A stretch of 9,237 bases of DNA from NCBI GenBank assembly GCA_004561785.1, contig SFUB01000053.1, positions 1 through 9,237 on the forward strand, in the 5' to 3' direction. The notes beneath the pieces are model-generated. The model did not search any database. It saw only the letters and a list, made by a program, of their open reading frames with translations, and was not told the DNA's origin. Of this stretch, positions 1-5,237 are shown in pieces (within the stretch, counting starts at the first letter, position 1; each line of letters starts with the position of its first letter). Source of the DNA: a bacterium. GTDB taxonomy: Bacteria; Bacillota_I; Bacilli_A; RFN20; CAG-826. The position numbers and the translations under genes were made by a program.

Positions 1-2
1 GT

Positions 3-296
3 ACCTCAACTCTTTTCGTTAATGAATTGGCGAAGATGGACGAAGATATTAGCAATTTCCACTTATCTCTAGAAATGGATAATGTAGCTTCTATAAAAAT
101 GCTTGTGAGAGAAAATCTTGGAATTTCTATTTTGCCGAAGAGCGCTTGTTCTAGAGAAATAAAAGGAAATAAGTTAGTAGGGCTCCCCATTGAAAATTTA
201 GATTTGACAAGAGAGACAAACCTCGTGTTTATAGAAAATAATATCGATAGAGATATTTTAGAAGACATAGTCTCTATTTATAGAGAATCAATATAA
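3..296 (+). CDS. LysR-type transcriptional regulator, C-terminal fragment (cut by window edge)
   Basis: The reading frame is open from the first bases to a TAA at 294-296, so the gene starts before the window; the TTG at 27 is only an internal in-frame codon. The visible ~97 residues resemble the end of a LysR effector-binding domain: an acidic stretch, then a segment reading V-A-S-I-K-M-L-V-R-E-N-L-G-I-S-I-L-P-K, the usual 'IKRLVAAGLGISILP' strand-helix of that family. The N-terminal helix-turn-helix would lie to the left, so the regulated target and effector cannot be seen. Composition is unlike the rest of the window: about 33% GC, all five Arg codons are AGA, and AAA, AAT and ATT dominate. 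This suggests recent acquisition or a different replicon history. The family call rests on this one segment and is fairly secure; the specific function is unknown. Confidence 0.72.
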   Translation, partial: TSTLFVNELAKMDEDISNFHLSLEMDNVASIKMLVRENLGISILPKSACSREIKGNKLVGLPIENLDLTRETNLVFIENNIDRDILEDIVSIYRESI

Positions 297-549
297 TTCG
301 TATAAACGTATTTATTGTGGGTGTTTTTAAAACGTTGTTTGCTTCAGTTCACAAAAAATGATTTTGTTTTGGCTTTAAGGCGCACAAAATATGAAGAAAT
401 ACGCATTTAAGGCGTGCAGCAAGGAAAGTTAGAAAGATTACCCATGACGTTTGAGCGTTATCGGTCTTTGTTTCGGTCGCTTGGTTGATCTTGCTTGATT
501 CCCTTGAGTTGGCGGCATGAGAACAAAGAATCCGCAAACGAAACAAAAA
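297..549. other. Non-coding transition zone between the LysR fragment and mrp
   Basis: No convincing gene is seen here. Base composition shifts from AT-rich on the left to the GC-richer remainder on the right. The stretch holds a direct repeat TTTAAGGCG (374-382 and 406-414, 32 bases apart) and a weak AT-rich hairpin (ACAAAA 351-356 with TTTTGT 362-367). Frames are open on the minus strand across 349-546, but their products look like chance translations. From memory, unverified, similar short 'hypothetical proteins' recur beside unrelated genes in gut Bacillota, which would point to a repeated DNA or RNA element rather than a gene. Confidence 0.4.
374..414. repeat. Short direct repeat TTTAAGGCG
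   Basis: Two exact 9-base copies at 374-382 and 406-414 lie within the compositional transition zone. Each is followed by a related tetramer (CACA versus TGCA). They are too short to prove an insertion footprint, but mark the place where the AT-rich and GC-richer DNA meet. Confidence 0.35.
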
Positions 550-573
550 CCCGACGCCATTGCAGACGCCGGG
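541..573 (-). terminator. Rho-independent terminator of the Mrp-family gene
   Basis: On the minus strand a 9-pair stem (CCCGGCGTC with GGCGTCGGG, including two G-T wobbles) closes a 6-base loop, followed by TTTTTGTTT. It begins six bases after the TAA stop at 580-582. This is a classical intrinsic terminator for the upstream minus-strand gene. Confidence 0.85.
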
Positions 574-579
574 CTGCGC

Positions 580-1365
580 TTATTTCTTTAATCCGTGGAT
601 GGCCTGGGTAATGGAATCGAGATAACGACCCTCGTATTCTTCGATTTTCCCTTGGTCGCAAAGTTCTGCGAGTTTCGGATCGATCGGCAAGGAGTCGAAG
701 CAGGGGATACCAAAGCGCTTCGCTTCCTGTTCGCCCCTTTTGCCGAAGGGATAAAGCTTCTCCCCGCAATGGGGGCAAAGCATATAGGAGAGATTCTCAA
801 CCAAACCGATGACGGGGATATTCATCATGGCCGCCATGCGGAAGGCCTTTTCAACGATCAATGAAACGAGGTCTTGCGGAGAAGTCACGATGACGATGCC
901 GTCGATTGGCAAAGATTGGAAGACGGTGAGAGGAACGTCCCCGGTTCCCGGGGGCATGTCGATATAAAGCTCATCGATGTCGCCATAAGCGACGTCGCTC
1001 CAGAATTGCTTCACCAATCCGCTGATGACGGGTCCCCTCCAAACGACGGGGGAGGCGGGGTCGTCGGTCAAGAGATTCAAGGAAATCGCCTTGATTCCGG
1101 TAAAGGTCTCCACGGGGAAGATCTCCTCGTCGGTCCCCGAGGCGCTTTCTTTCAAACCGAAGATGGTGGGGATGCTCGGCCCGGTGATATCCGCGTCCAT
1201 GATCGCGACCTTCTTGCCATCTCGATTCGCGTTCACGGCAAGCAGAGAAGTGGTCAGGGATTTGCCGACTCCGCCTTTGCCGGAGACCACGGCGATGACT
1301 TTTTTGACGTGGCTATTTTTGTTCGCCGCGACCCGGAAGTCTTCCGGCTTCATGTTCTCGCTCAT
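580..1365 (-). CDS. mrp: Mrp/NBP35-family P-loop ATPase, iron-sulfur cluster carrier
   Basis: This 261-residue cytosolic protein belongs to the Mrp/ApbC/Nbp35 branch of the MinD-like P-loop NTPases, which bind a bridging [4Fe-4S] cluster as dimers and pass it to apo-proteins. The deviant Walker A motif GKGGVGKS is at residues 29-36, the DADITGPSIP switch segment starts near 57, and Walker B with DMPPGTGD is at 136-143. The family-specific ENLSYMLCPHC stretch near 190-200 provides the CxxC pair (Cys197, Cys200) that ligates the cluster. Length matches the short Bacillota/archaeal form without the N-terminal DUF59/MIP18 domain of E. coli Mrp. The ATG at 1365 is preceded by GAGGTAA and a TATAAT box, and the gene has its own terminator, so it appears monocistronic. 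No other Fe-S assembly gene is nearby. Confidence 0.93.
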   Translation of the reverse strand: MSENMKPEDFRVAANKNSHVKKVIAVVSGKGGVGKSLTTSLLAVNANRDGKKVAIMDADITGPSIPTIFGLKESASGTDEEIFPVETFTGIKAISLNLLTDDPASPVVWRGPVISGLVKQFWSDVAYGDIDELYIDMPPGTGDVPLTVFQSLPIDGIVIVTSPQDLVSLIVEKAFRMAAMMNIPVIGLVENLSYMLCPHCGEKLYPFGKRGEQEAKRFGIPCFDSLPIDPKLAELCDQGKIEEYEGRYLDSITQAIHGLKK

Positions 1366-1389
1366 AAATTACCTCAAATGATGGAAACC

Positions 1390-1419
1390 ATTATACCCGG
1401 CAAATCGAATAAAAGTCTT
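1390..1419 (-). promoter_or_regulatory. Promoter of the Mrp-family gene
   Basis: On the minus strand a perfect -10 box TATAAT (1390-1395) lies 24 bases before the ATG. Eighteen bases upstream is AAGACT (1414-1419), a 3/6 match to the -35 consensus. The short leader carries the GAGGTAA ribosome binding site. The -10 is convincing, the -35 weak. Confidence 0.6.
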
Positions 1420-1480
1420 TCTAACGCTCACGCTTTGGCCAGAATCCCGCTATCATGGAGGGGCAATCAAGGAAAACCCC

Positions 1481-1639
1481 ATGGATAAAGACGAGAAGAA
1501 AAAAGACGAGAGGAAGAAACCCACCTATAAGAAATACCGCACGGGAGAGGACATCGATATGCTCAACGAACGCTATAGCGATCCCCAGTCCGAATCGTGG
1601 GGCTCCGTCCGCTACAAGGATGATATCGACGGGGCGTGA
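1481..1639 (+). CDS. Small highly charged hypothetical protein (52 aa)
   Basis: I do not recognise a family. The frame begins at an ATG with an AAGGA ribosome binding site 7 bases upstream (1469-1473) and ends at TGA 1637-1639, directly before a hairpin terminator, which supports it as a real gene. Residues 1-20 are almost all Lys, Asp, Glu and Arg and look disordered or nucleic-acid binding. The second half has a more structured look (T-G-E-D-I-D-M-L-N-E-R-Y and W-G-S-V-R-Y), without Cys, signal peptide or membrane segment. It is transcribed divergently from mrp across a ~115-base gap. An overlapping frame starting at 1455 gives an Arg/Pro/Ser-rich product and is less likely. Function unknown. 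Confidence 0.62.
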   Translation: MDKDEKKKDERKKPTYKKYRTGEDIDMLNERYSDPQSESWGSVRYKDDIDGA

Positions 1640-1641
1640 AT

Positions 1642-1664
1642 AAAATGGGCCTATGGCCTTTTTT
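1642..1664. terminator. Bidirectional terminator shared by the small ORF and the DJ-1-like gene
   Basis: A hairpin with GGCC arms around a TAT loop (1648-1658), extended by A-T pairs, is flanked by AAAA on the left and TTTTTT on the right. On the plus strand it is followed by a T-run and ends the 52-residue gene. Read on the minus strand it ends the DJ-1-like gene, whose TAA stop at 1663-1665 overlaps the hairpin's arm. The core stem is short, so efficiency is uncertain. Confidence 0.65.
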
Positions 1665-2214
1665 ATTTTGCGATGCCCCTCGTTCCGGGATAAGTGAGTT
1701 CCAACGCTTCCAATCCGGCTTCCTTTTTCGCGATCGCTTCGGCGAAGGGGATCGTGAAGGCCATCGAATGACCGGTGATGACGCTCCCGTCTTCAACGCA
1801 AGGCGCATCCACGTATTCCCCTTTTCCACATTGAAAGCCCGGGAAACATGTGTATTTCTTTCCGTCTAGGATGCCAAGCATCCCCAAGATGGATGGTGCG
1901 GCGCAAATCGCATAGACGCCCTTGCCGCTTTTATAAAAATCCAAAACCGCTTCCAAAACCTTTGGGCAGGATTTGAGGTTTTCAACCCCGAGTTTCCCGC
2001 CGGGGAGAATGAGGAAATCGTATTCGCCTGGGCGAATCTCAGACAGGAAGGAATCGGCAAGGACTTGGACTCCGCAAGAAGAAGTCACCACGTTGCTTCC
2101 GCCAATGGAGGCGAGTGAGCAAGCCAAGACGTGTGTCCTTTTAAGAATGTCGACGGTCGTAAGCGCCTCGGTGATTTCGAATCCGTCGGCGAGAAGCATC
2201 AATCCTTTTTTCAT
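1663..2214 (-). CDS. DJ-1/PfpI superfamily protein (YajL/ThiJ-like)
   Basis: This 183-residue cytosolic protein has the full DJ-1 alpha/beta fold signature. The N-terminus reads L-L-A-D-G-F-E-I-T-E-A, placing Glu16 where DJ-1 has the Glu18 that contacts the active Cys. A L-P-G-G strand-loop is at ~70-73, and the nucleophile elbow A-I-C-A-A-P-S-I-L-G places Cys104. DJ-1's His126 position is Phe (C-F-P-G), as in E. coli YajL. Family members are linked to protection against oxidants, reactive carbonyls and glyoxal, and as chaperones; substrate cannot be deduced. Length is typical. Start ATG 2214 has a GAGGAT ribosome binding site and a TATAAT box close upstream. It is a single gene, separated from the upstream operon by a terminator. 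Confidence 0.9.
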   Translation of the reverse strand: MKKGLMLLADGFEITEALTTVDILKRTHVLACSLASIGGSNVVTSSCGVQVLADSFLSEIRPGEYDFLILPGGKLGVENLKSCPKVLEAVLDFYKSGKGVYAICAAPSILGMLGILDGKKYTCFPGFQCGKGEYVDAPCVEDGSVITGHSMAFTIPFAEAIAKKEAGLEALELTYPGTRGIAK

Positions 2215-2232
2215 GGTTCTATCCTCATCCGA

Positions 2233-2238
2233 ATTATA
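2233..2238 (-). promoter_or_regulatory. -10 box of the DJ-1-like gene
   Basis: A perfect TATAAT on the minus strand lies 18 bases before the ATG and just downstream of the terminator of the preceding operon. The leader contains GAGGAT. No convincing -35 exists at 16-18 bases, because that position falls in the terminator hairpin. Confidence 0.5.
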
Positions 2239-2241
2239 AGG

Positions 2242-2270
2242 TCATAAGAAAAAGGGCGCGCGGCCCTTTT
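2242..2270 (-). terminator. Terminator of the amidohydrolase/Pcp-like operon
   Basis: On the minus strand AAAAGGGC (from 2270) and GCCCTTTT form an 8-pair perfect stem with loop CGCGC, followed by TTCTTAT. It starts 5 bases after the TAA stop of the Pcp-like gene (2276-2278). The symmetric A/T flanks would also allow activity on the plus strand, where no gene is present. Confidence 0.82.
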
Positions 2271-2275
2271 GCTCA

Positions 2276-2833
2276 TTAGGCGGGAAGATTCTTTTCGGCT
2301 AAGCCGACCAGCAGCGATATCAGGTCGACGTCTTCCTCGACCGGGAAATCCCCCTCCAAAGGCAAATGGAGCATGAGGGAGGGGACTCCAGACCGCAGAG
2401 CAATGTAATAGGCTTCGTTATCGAAGAAACGGCCTCCGTCGACGGAAACGGAGCAATCCTTCTCCGCAGAGCAACAAGATTGGTGAAGGCTAGAAAGATC
2501 GAAGGACGTGGATAGGGATTTCGCCTCTCCGGGGAAGATTTCCTCGCCTTTTTTGACGACCCCAGTTTCGTCCGGCTGCATGGAATCCATTTGGTTATAG
2601 GCGTATTGCTCCAAAGCGGGAATCGCCTGATAGGGGCTCAGGTTCAGAACGACGATCAAGTCCGGACGATCCTTCTCGATGGCTTTCTCAAGGGTTCGTT
2701 TGGATTTTTCGTAGCTTGCTTCAAGCAGCAAGGTCTGAACGTTTTTCTTGCCCAAAAAGGAAGAAAGGACCTCTTCCGAGGGGTTGGTAAGATGGGTCGC
2801 GTATTTTTTAAAGCCGACAAGCAGAGTCTTCAT
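2276..2833 (-). CDS. Pyroglutamyl-peptidase I-like protein (peptidase family C15 fold), catalytic Cys replaced by Asp
   Basis: The 185-residue product aligns by eye over its length with pyrrolidone-carboxyl peptidase (Pcp), which removes N-terminal pyroglutamate from peptides. Visible family features are the N-terminal L-L-V-G-F...N-P-S-E segment (residues 4-20), Glu75 within A-L-E-Q-Y-A-Y-N (matching catalytic Glu81 of Pcp), and His156 in M-L-H-L-P (matching catalytic His168). The block that in Pcp reads S-N-T-A-G-T-F-V-C-N-H-L-M-Y is here S-V-D-G-G-R-F-F-D-N-E-A-Y-Y, so the nucleophilic Cys is Asp138 (codon GAT at 2420-2422). The protein is also shorter than usual (~200-215). It is therefore probably not a classical Pcp. 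Cys120, 121 and 127 lie nearby but not in the active-site position. It follows the amidohydrolase by 41 bases in an operon. Start at 2833 is chosen over 2878 because of AAGGAGG at 8 bases. Confidence 0.78.
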   Translation of the reverse strand: MKTLLVGFKKYATHLTNPSEEVLSSFLGKKNVQTLLLEASYEKSKRTLEKAIEKDRPDLIVVLNLSPYQAIPALEQYAYNQMDSMQPDETGVVKKGEEIFPGEAKSLSTSFDLSSLHQSCCSAEKDCSVSVDGGRFFDNEAYYIALRSGVPSLMLHLPLEGDFPVEEDVDLISLLVGLAEKNLPA

Positions 2834-2841
2834 GACTTTCG

Positions 2842-2848
2842 CCTCCTT
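2842..2848 (-). promoter_or_regulatory. Strong ribosome binding site that fixes the Pcp-like start
   Basis: AAGGAGG on the minus strand lies 8 bases before the ATG at 2833. An alternative ATG at 2878 overlaps the amidohydrolase stop as ATGA, but lacks a comparable site and would translate the ribosome binding site itself; the family alignment also begins at 2833. Confidence 0.8.
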
Positions 2849-2874
2849 CGTTTCGGCGTATCGTCTCAACGGAC

Positions 2875-3687
2875 TCATTGTACTTCAGAGAAATCTTTTG
2901 GGAAAGGCAATGAAAAAAGGTCGATCGCGTTTCTGCTCATTAGGCGTTTCCATAAGCAAGCGGATAGTCTCGATTTATTCTTAAAATAGTCGGCATACAT
3001 GGGATTGGACAAGGTGTCCAAGCCGTCGATTGGGTTATCGGTGCCGAACATCATCCGGCTTGGCCCGATGGAACGCAGCACCTTTGCGGAGATTTTCATG
3101 GGCACCCAAGCGGTATCGGCGTAGATGTTCGGCGCCTTTCTCAAGGCCTCAACCCCTTTTGAATGGTCGCTGAGCAATTGGAGATGAGCAGCGATGAAAC
3201 GGATTTTCGGGCGCAAATTCGCCACATTCACCAGAAAATCGACGTCCGAATATTCGTCTTCCGCCGTATGAACGAGGACGGGTAGCTTCTCCTTTTCCGC
3301 CCAATCTAAGTAAGGCTCAAGCAAAGGGGAATCGACTCGCGTCCTTTCCGCGTAGGGATGGAATTTCAGGGCGAAGATGTGATCCCGGTTGTTCGAAACG
3401 TATTCCCTCAATTCCCTTGAGGGCCCTTTCTCGAAGACAGGCCGGATCCAGACGGCCGCCCCGAGCCGCGTCGGATATTGCTTTACGAAGGTCATGGTCT
3501 CTTTGAGGCAAGCCAAGGCGTCCTTGCCGGAGACTTCCGCGGAGGCTCCGGTGGGGAACTCCGCCGCGTCGCAATTGGAAACCAAGGCGAAATCGACCTC
3601 GTATTTGTCCATGGAAGCAAGCAAAGTATCCTCACATTCCAGAAGGCTAGGCGAAGACATGATATGGGCGTGGCAATCAATGATCAT
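2875..3687 (-). CDS. Metal-dependent amidohydrolase (amidohydrolase_2 family)
   Basis: A 270-residue TIM-barrel hydrolase of the ACMSD / 2-pyrone-4,6-dicarboxylate lactonase-like group. It begins with the metal-binding strand I-D-C-H-A-H (His6, His8). Further candidates in the expected order are F-A-L-K-F-H-P-Y (Lys108, His110), V-L-V-H-T (His140), I-A-A-H-L (His168) and M-F-G-T-D-N-P (Asp217), the last being the typical C-terminal Asp of this superfamily. All ligand positions look intact, so it should be an active cytosolic hydrolase or decarboxylase; the substrate is unknown. It is the first gene of an operon with the Pcp-like gene. The ATG at 3687 has no clear ribosome binding site, and an extended -10 box sits 6 bases upstream, suggesting a leaderless message. 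TatD-type DNase is less likely because the motif around Asp217 is F-G-T-D-N-P. Confidence 0.85.
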   Translation of the reverse strand: MIIDCHAHIMSSPSLLECEDTLLASMDKYEVDFALVSNCDAAEFPTGASAEVSGKDALACLKETMTFVKQYPTRLGAAVWIRPVFEKGPSRELREYVSNNRDHIFALKFHPYAERTRVDSPLLEPYLDWAEKEKLPVLVHTAEDEYSDVDFLVNVANLRPKIRFIAAHLQLLSDHSKGVEALRKAPNIYADTAWVPMKISAKVLRSIGPSRMMFGTDNPIDGLDTLSNPMYADYFKNKSRLSACLWKRLMSRNAIDLFSLPFPKDFSEVQ

Positions 3688-3693
3688 CGACTC

Positions 3694-3702
3694 ATCTTAT
3701 CA
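3694..3702 (-). promoter_or_regulatory. Extended -10 promoter of the amidohydrolase operon
   Basis: On the minus strand TGA-TAAGAT fits the extended -10 pattern, with only 6 bases (GAGTCG) before the ATG. The hexamer matches consensus 4/6 and the -35 is poor (CTGCCC at 17). If real, transcription would start at or next to the start codon. Confidence 0.45.
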
Positions 3703-3749
3703 TGAAACGGCTGTTCGGGCAGACCTTCGGCATTCTCCTTCGAAAATCC

Positions 3750-3777
3750 TTGCGAAGGGTTTCTAGATGTGTAAAAT
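3750..3777 (+). promoter_or_regulatory. Promoter of the tRNA-Gln gene
   Basis: TTGCGA (3750-3755), 16 bases, TAAAAT (3772-3777), preceded by TGTG close to an extended -10. Transcription would begin about 3784, a few bases before the mature tRNA end at 3789. An inverted repeat CCTTCG (3737-3742)/CGAAGG (3753-3758) overlaps the -35 box. Confidence 0.6.
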
Positions 3778-3788
3778 ACTTCTTGCCT

Positions 3789-3863
3789 TGGGGTGTAGCC
3801 AAGTGGTAAGGCATAGGTCTCTGAAACCTAGATGCGCTGGTCCGATCCCAGCCACCCCAGCCA
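3789..3863 (+). tRNA. tRNA-Gln (anticodon CTG)
   Basis: All arms fold. The acceptor stem pairs TGGGGTG (3789-3795) with CACCCCA (3853-3859), discriminator G3860, and CCA is encoded at 3861-3863. The U1-A72 pair is a known Gln identity feature. The anticodon stem pairs TAGGT (3814-3818) with ACCTA (3826-3830) around loop CTCTGAA, anticodon CTG at 3821-3823, reading CAG. The T-stem pairs GCTGG (3836-3840) with CCAGC (3848-3852). The T-loop is TCCGATC instead of TTCGANT, so position 55 is C rather than the nearly universal U (pseudouridine). The gene has its own promoter and terminator and is not in a tRNA cluster. A CTG isoacceptor beside the usual TTG suits the GC-rich coding of this genome. 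Confidence 0.95.
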
Positions 3864-3879
3864 AGATTGAATCAAAAGT

Positions 3880-3902
3880 GGAGCGAAAGGCTCCCTTTTT
3901 TT
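3880..3902 (+). terminator. Terminator of the tRNA-Gln gene
   Basis: GGAGC (3880-3884), loop GAAAG, GCTCC (3890-3894), followed by C and a run of seven T. It starts 17 bases after the encoded CCA end. Confidence 0.82.
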
Positions 3903-3907
3903 GTTGA

Positions 3908-3931
3908 AAAAAGCCCATCGCTGGGCTTTTT
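3908..3931 (-). terminator. Terminator of pepT
   Basis: A perfect 10-pair stem, AAAAAGCCCA (3908-3917) with TGGGCTTTTT (3922-3931) and a 4-base loop, lies three bases beyond the TGA stop of pepT (3935-3937). Read on the minus strand it ends in TTTTTT. Its symmetry also allows it to back up the tRNA terminator on the plus strand. Confidence 0.85.
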
Positions 3932-3934
3932 GAT

Positions 3935-5134
3935 TCAGATTTTCAAGATCTCCACGACGATTTCGATCATCTTCTTGAATTCGCCGACGGAGAGATATTC
4001 GTAACGTCCGTGGTAATTGTAGGCCCCGGTGCCTAGGTTGGGGCAGGGCACGCCGAGGAAGGAGAACGTCGCCCCGTCCGTCCCGCCGCGGATTGGGTGG
4101 GAATTCCAGGCGATCCCAAGCTTCTCATAGGCCGCTTTGGCTTTGTTGAAGGCTTCTGGGTGGGCGTCGTGGACTTCCTTCATGTTGCGGTAGTCGTCGC
4201 CGATCTCGATTCTCACCTCGGCTTTCGGATATTTGCTTAGCAAGATTTGCCGGGCTTTGAGGAACATCTGCTTTTGCTCTTCCAACTTCTTTCGATCGTG
4301 ATTGCGAAGAATGTAACGCAAAGTCGCTTGGTCGACATTGCCCTCGATGGCGACCAAATGGTTGAAACCTTCGAAACCCTCGGTGGCCTGGGGGCGGACG
4401 CTAGCGGGGAGCAATCCATCGAATTCGCAAGCCAAAGAGGAGGCGTTGACCATCTTGCCTTTCGCATCGCCTGGGTGGACCGAAACGCCGGAGATGCTCA
4501 CGGTCGCGTGGGCGGCATTGAAATTCTCGATTTCGATGTCCGTATAAGTGGAACCATCGATCGTATAAGCGTATTTGGCGCCCCATTTTTCGAGGTTGAC
4601 GTGCTCGCTGCCCCTGCCGATCTCTTCGTCGGGGGTGAAAAGCAAGCAGACGGGATGATGCTTGATCTCGGGGTGGTGGACCAAATAGTCCATGGCCGCG
4701 AGGATGATCGCGTCCCCGGCTTTGTCGTCCCCGCCCAAAAGGGTGTTCCCGTCGGTGACGACGAGGTCGTCTCCTATGTGCGCGGACAAACTCGGGAATT
4801 GATCCGGGGACATGGAATAACGTTCGTTGAGTTTGATGACTCCGCCGTCATAGTTCTTGACGATGCGCGGCTTCACGTTGGCTCCGGAAATCTCTAGGGC
4901 CGTATCCACATGGGAATTGAGCCCGATCGGGTCGGATCCTTCTTCGCCGGGGAGGTGGGCGTACAGCCTTCCGTATTCATCGATTTCGCCGTGGATCCCG
5001 AGTTCTTCCAGATCCTTCAAAATCTCGCGGCTCAGGTTCAGCTCCTTCATCGCGGAAGGGGAGGTGGGGCTATTTTCGTCGCTTTGGGTGTCGATTTGGA
5101 CGTATTTCAGGAAACGTTCGAGTGCTTTGTCCAT
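3935..5134 (-). CDS. pepT: Peptidase T (tripeptide aminopeptidase, M20B)
   Basis: This 399-residue cytosolic zinc peptidase removes the N-terminal residue of tripeptides. The two-metal site is complete: N-S-H-V-D-T (His75, Asp77), L-L-G-G-D-D-K-A-G (bridging Asp136), D-E-E-I-G-R-G (catalytic Glu170, ligand Glu171), T-I-D-G (Asp193) and the C-terminal G-A-Y-N-Y-H-G (His375). The dimerisation-domain motif S-V-H-P-G (His220) and the substrate-binding R-G-G-T-D-G-A segment are also present. Length equals the family norm. ATG 5134 has AAGGAG nine bases upstream and an extended -10 TGA-TAAAAT ~29 bases before it. The gene is monocistronic, ends with its own terminator, and is divergent from the FtsX-type permease across ~100 bases. 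It presumably completes breakdown of imported peptides; no peptide importer is in this window. Confidence 0.96.
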   Translation of the reverse strand: MDKALERFLKYVQIDTQSDENSPTSPSAMKELNLSREILKDLEELGIHGEIDEYGRLYAHLPGEEGSDPIGLNSHVDTALEISGANVKPRIVKNYDGGVIKLNERYSMSPDQFPSLSAHIGDDLVVTDGNTLLGGDDKAGDAIILAAMDYLVHHPEIKHHPVCLLFTPDEEIGRGSEHVNLEKWGAKYAYTIDGSTYTDIEIENFNAAHATVSISGVSVHPGDAKGKMVNASSLACEFDGLLPASVRPQATEGFEGFNHLVAIEGNVDQATLRYILRNHDRKKLEEQKQMFLKARQILLSKYPKAEVRIEIGDDYRNMKEVHDAHPEAFNKAKAAYEKLGIAWNSHPIRGGTDGATFSFLGVPCPNLGTGAYNYHGRYEYLSVGEFKKMIEIVVEILKI

Positions 5135-5163
5135 AATTGCTTTCTCCTTGTTTCAGCCCGCTG

Positions 5164-5172
5164 ATTTTATCA
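5164..5172 (-). promoter_or_regulatory. Extended -10 promoter of pepT
   Basis: On the minus strand TGA-TAAAAT fits the extended -10 pattern and leaves a ~29-base stretch to the ATG that carries AAGGAG. The -35 region is a pyrimidine run without a good hexamer. Confidence 0.5.
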
Positions 5173-5209
5173 TCGAAAAGAAAAGAAAGAAGGCTCTTTC
5201 CCCGCCGTT

Positions 5210-5230
5210 CCAAACAAAGTTTGGTAGAAT
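5210..5230 (+). promoter_or_regulatory. Permease promoter with abutting perfect inverted repeat (candidate operator)
   Basis: CCAAAC (5210-5215), AAA, GTTTGG (5219-5224) is a perfect 6+6 inverted repeat whose right arm runs directly into the -10 box TAGAAT (5225-5230). The TGG before the hexamer gives an extended -10. No -35 hexamer is present at 16-18 bases. Only seven bases separate the -10 from the ATG at 5238 and there is no ribosome binding site, so the transcript is probably leaderless. A protein on the repeat would block RNA polymerase; the regulator is unknown. Confidence 0.5.
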
Positions 5231-5237
5231 GCTCCCC

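Noticed and set aside
458..778. Long minus-strand and plus-strand open frames over mrp (458-778, 874-1488, 1025-1381)
   Set aside because: They are shadows of the mrp frame in high-GC DNA, with Arg/Gly-rich products and no initiation signals.
2834..2878. Pcp-like start at 2878 with ATGA overlap to the amidohydrolase stop
   Set aside because: No ribosome binding site is present upstream, the extra 15 residues encode the AAGGAGG site of the 2833 start, and the family alignment begins at 2833.
4857..5237. In-frame upstream extension of the permease by 127 residues
   Set aside because: It lies antisense to pepT and runs through the permease promoter. The residues do not resemble a permease N-terminus, and the promoter plus basic-residue/helix pattern fix the start at 5238 (or at most 5229).
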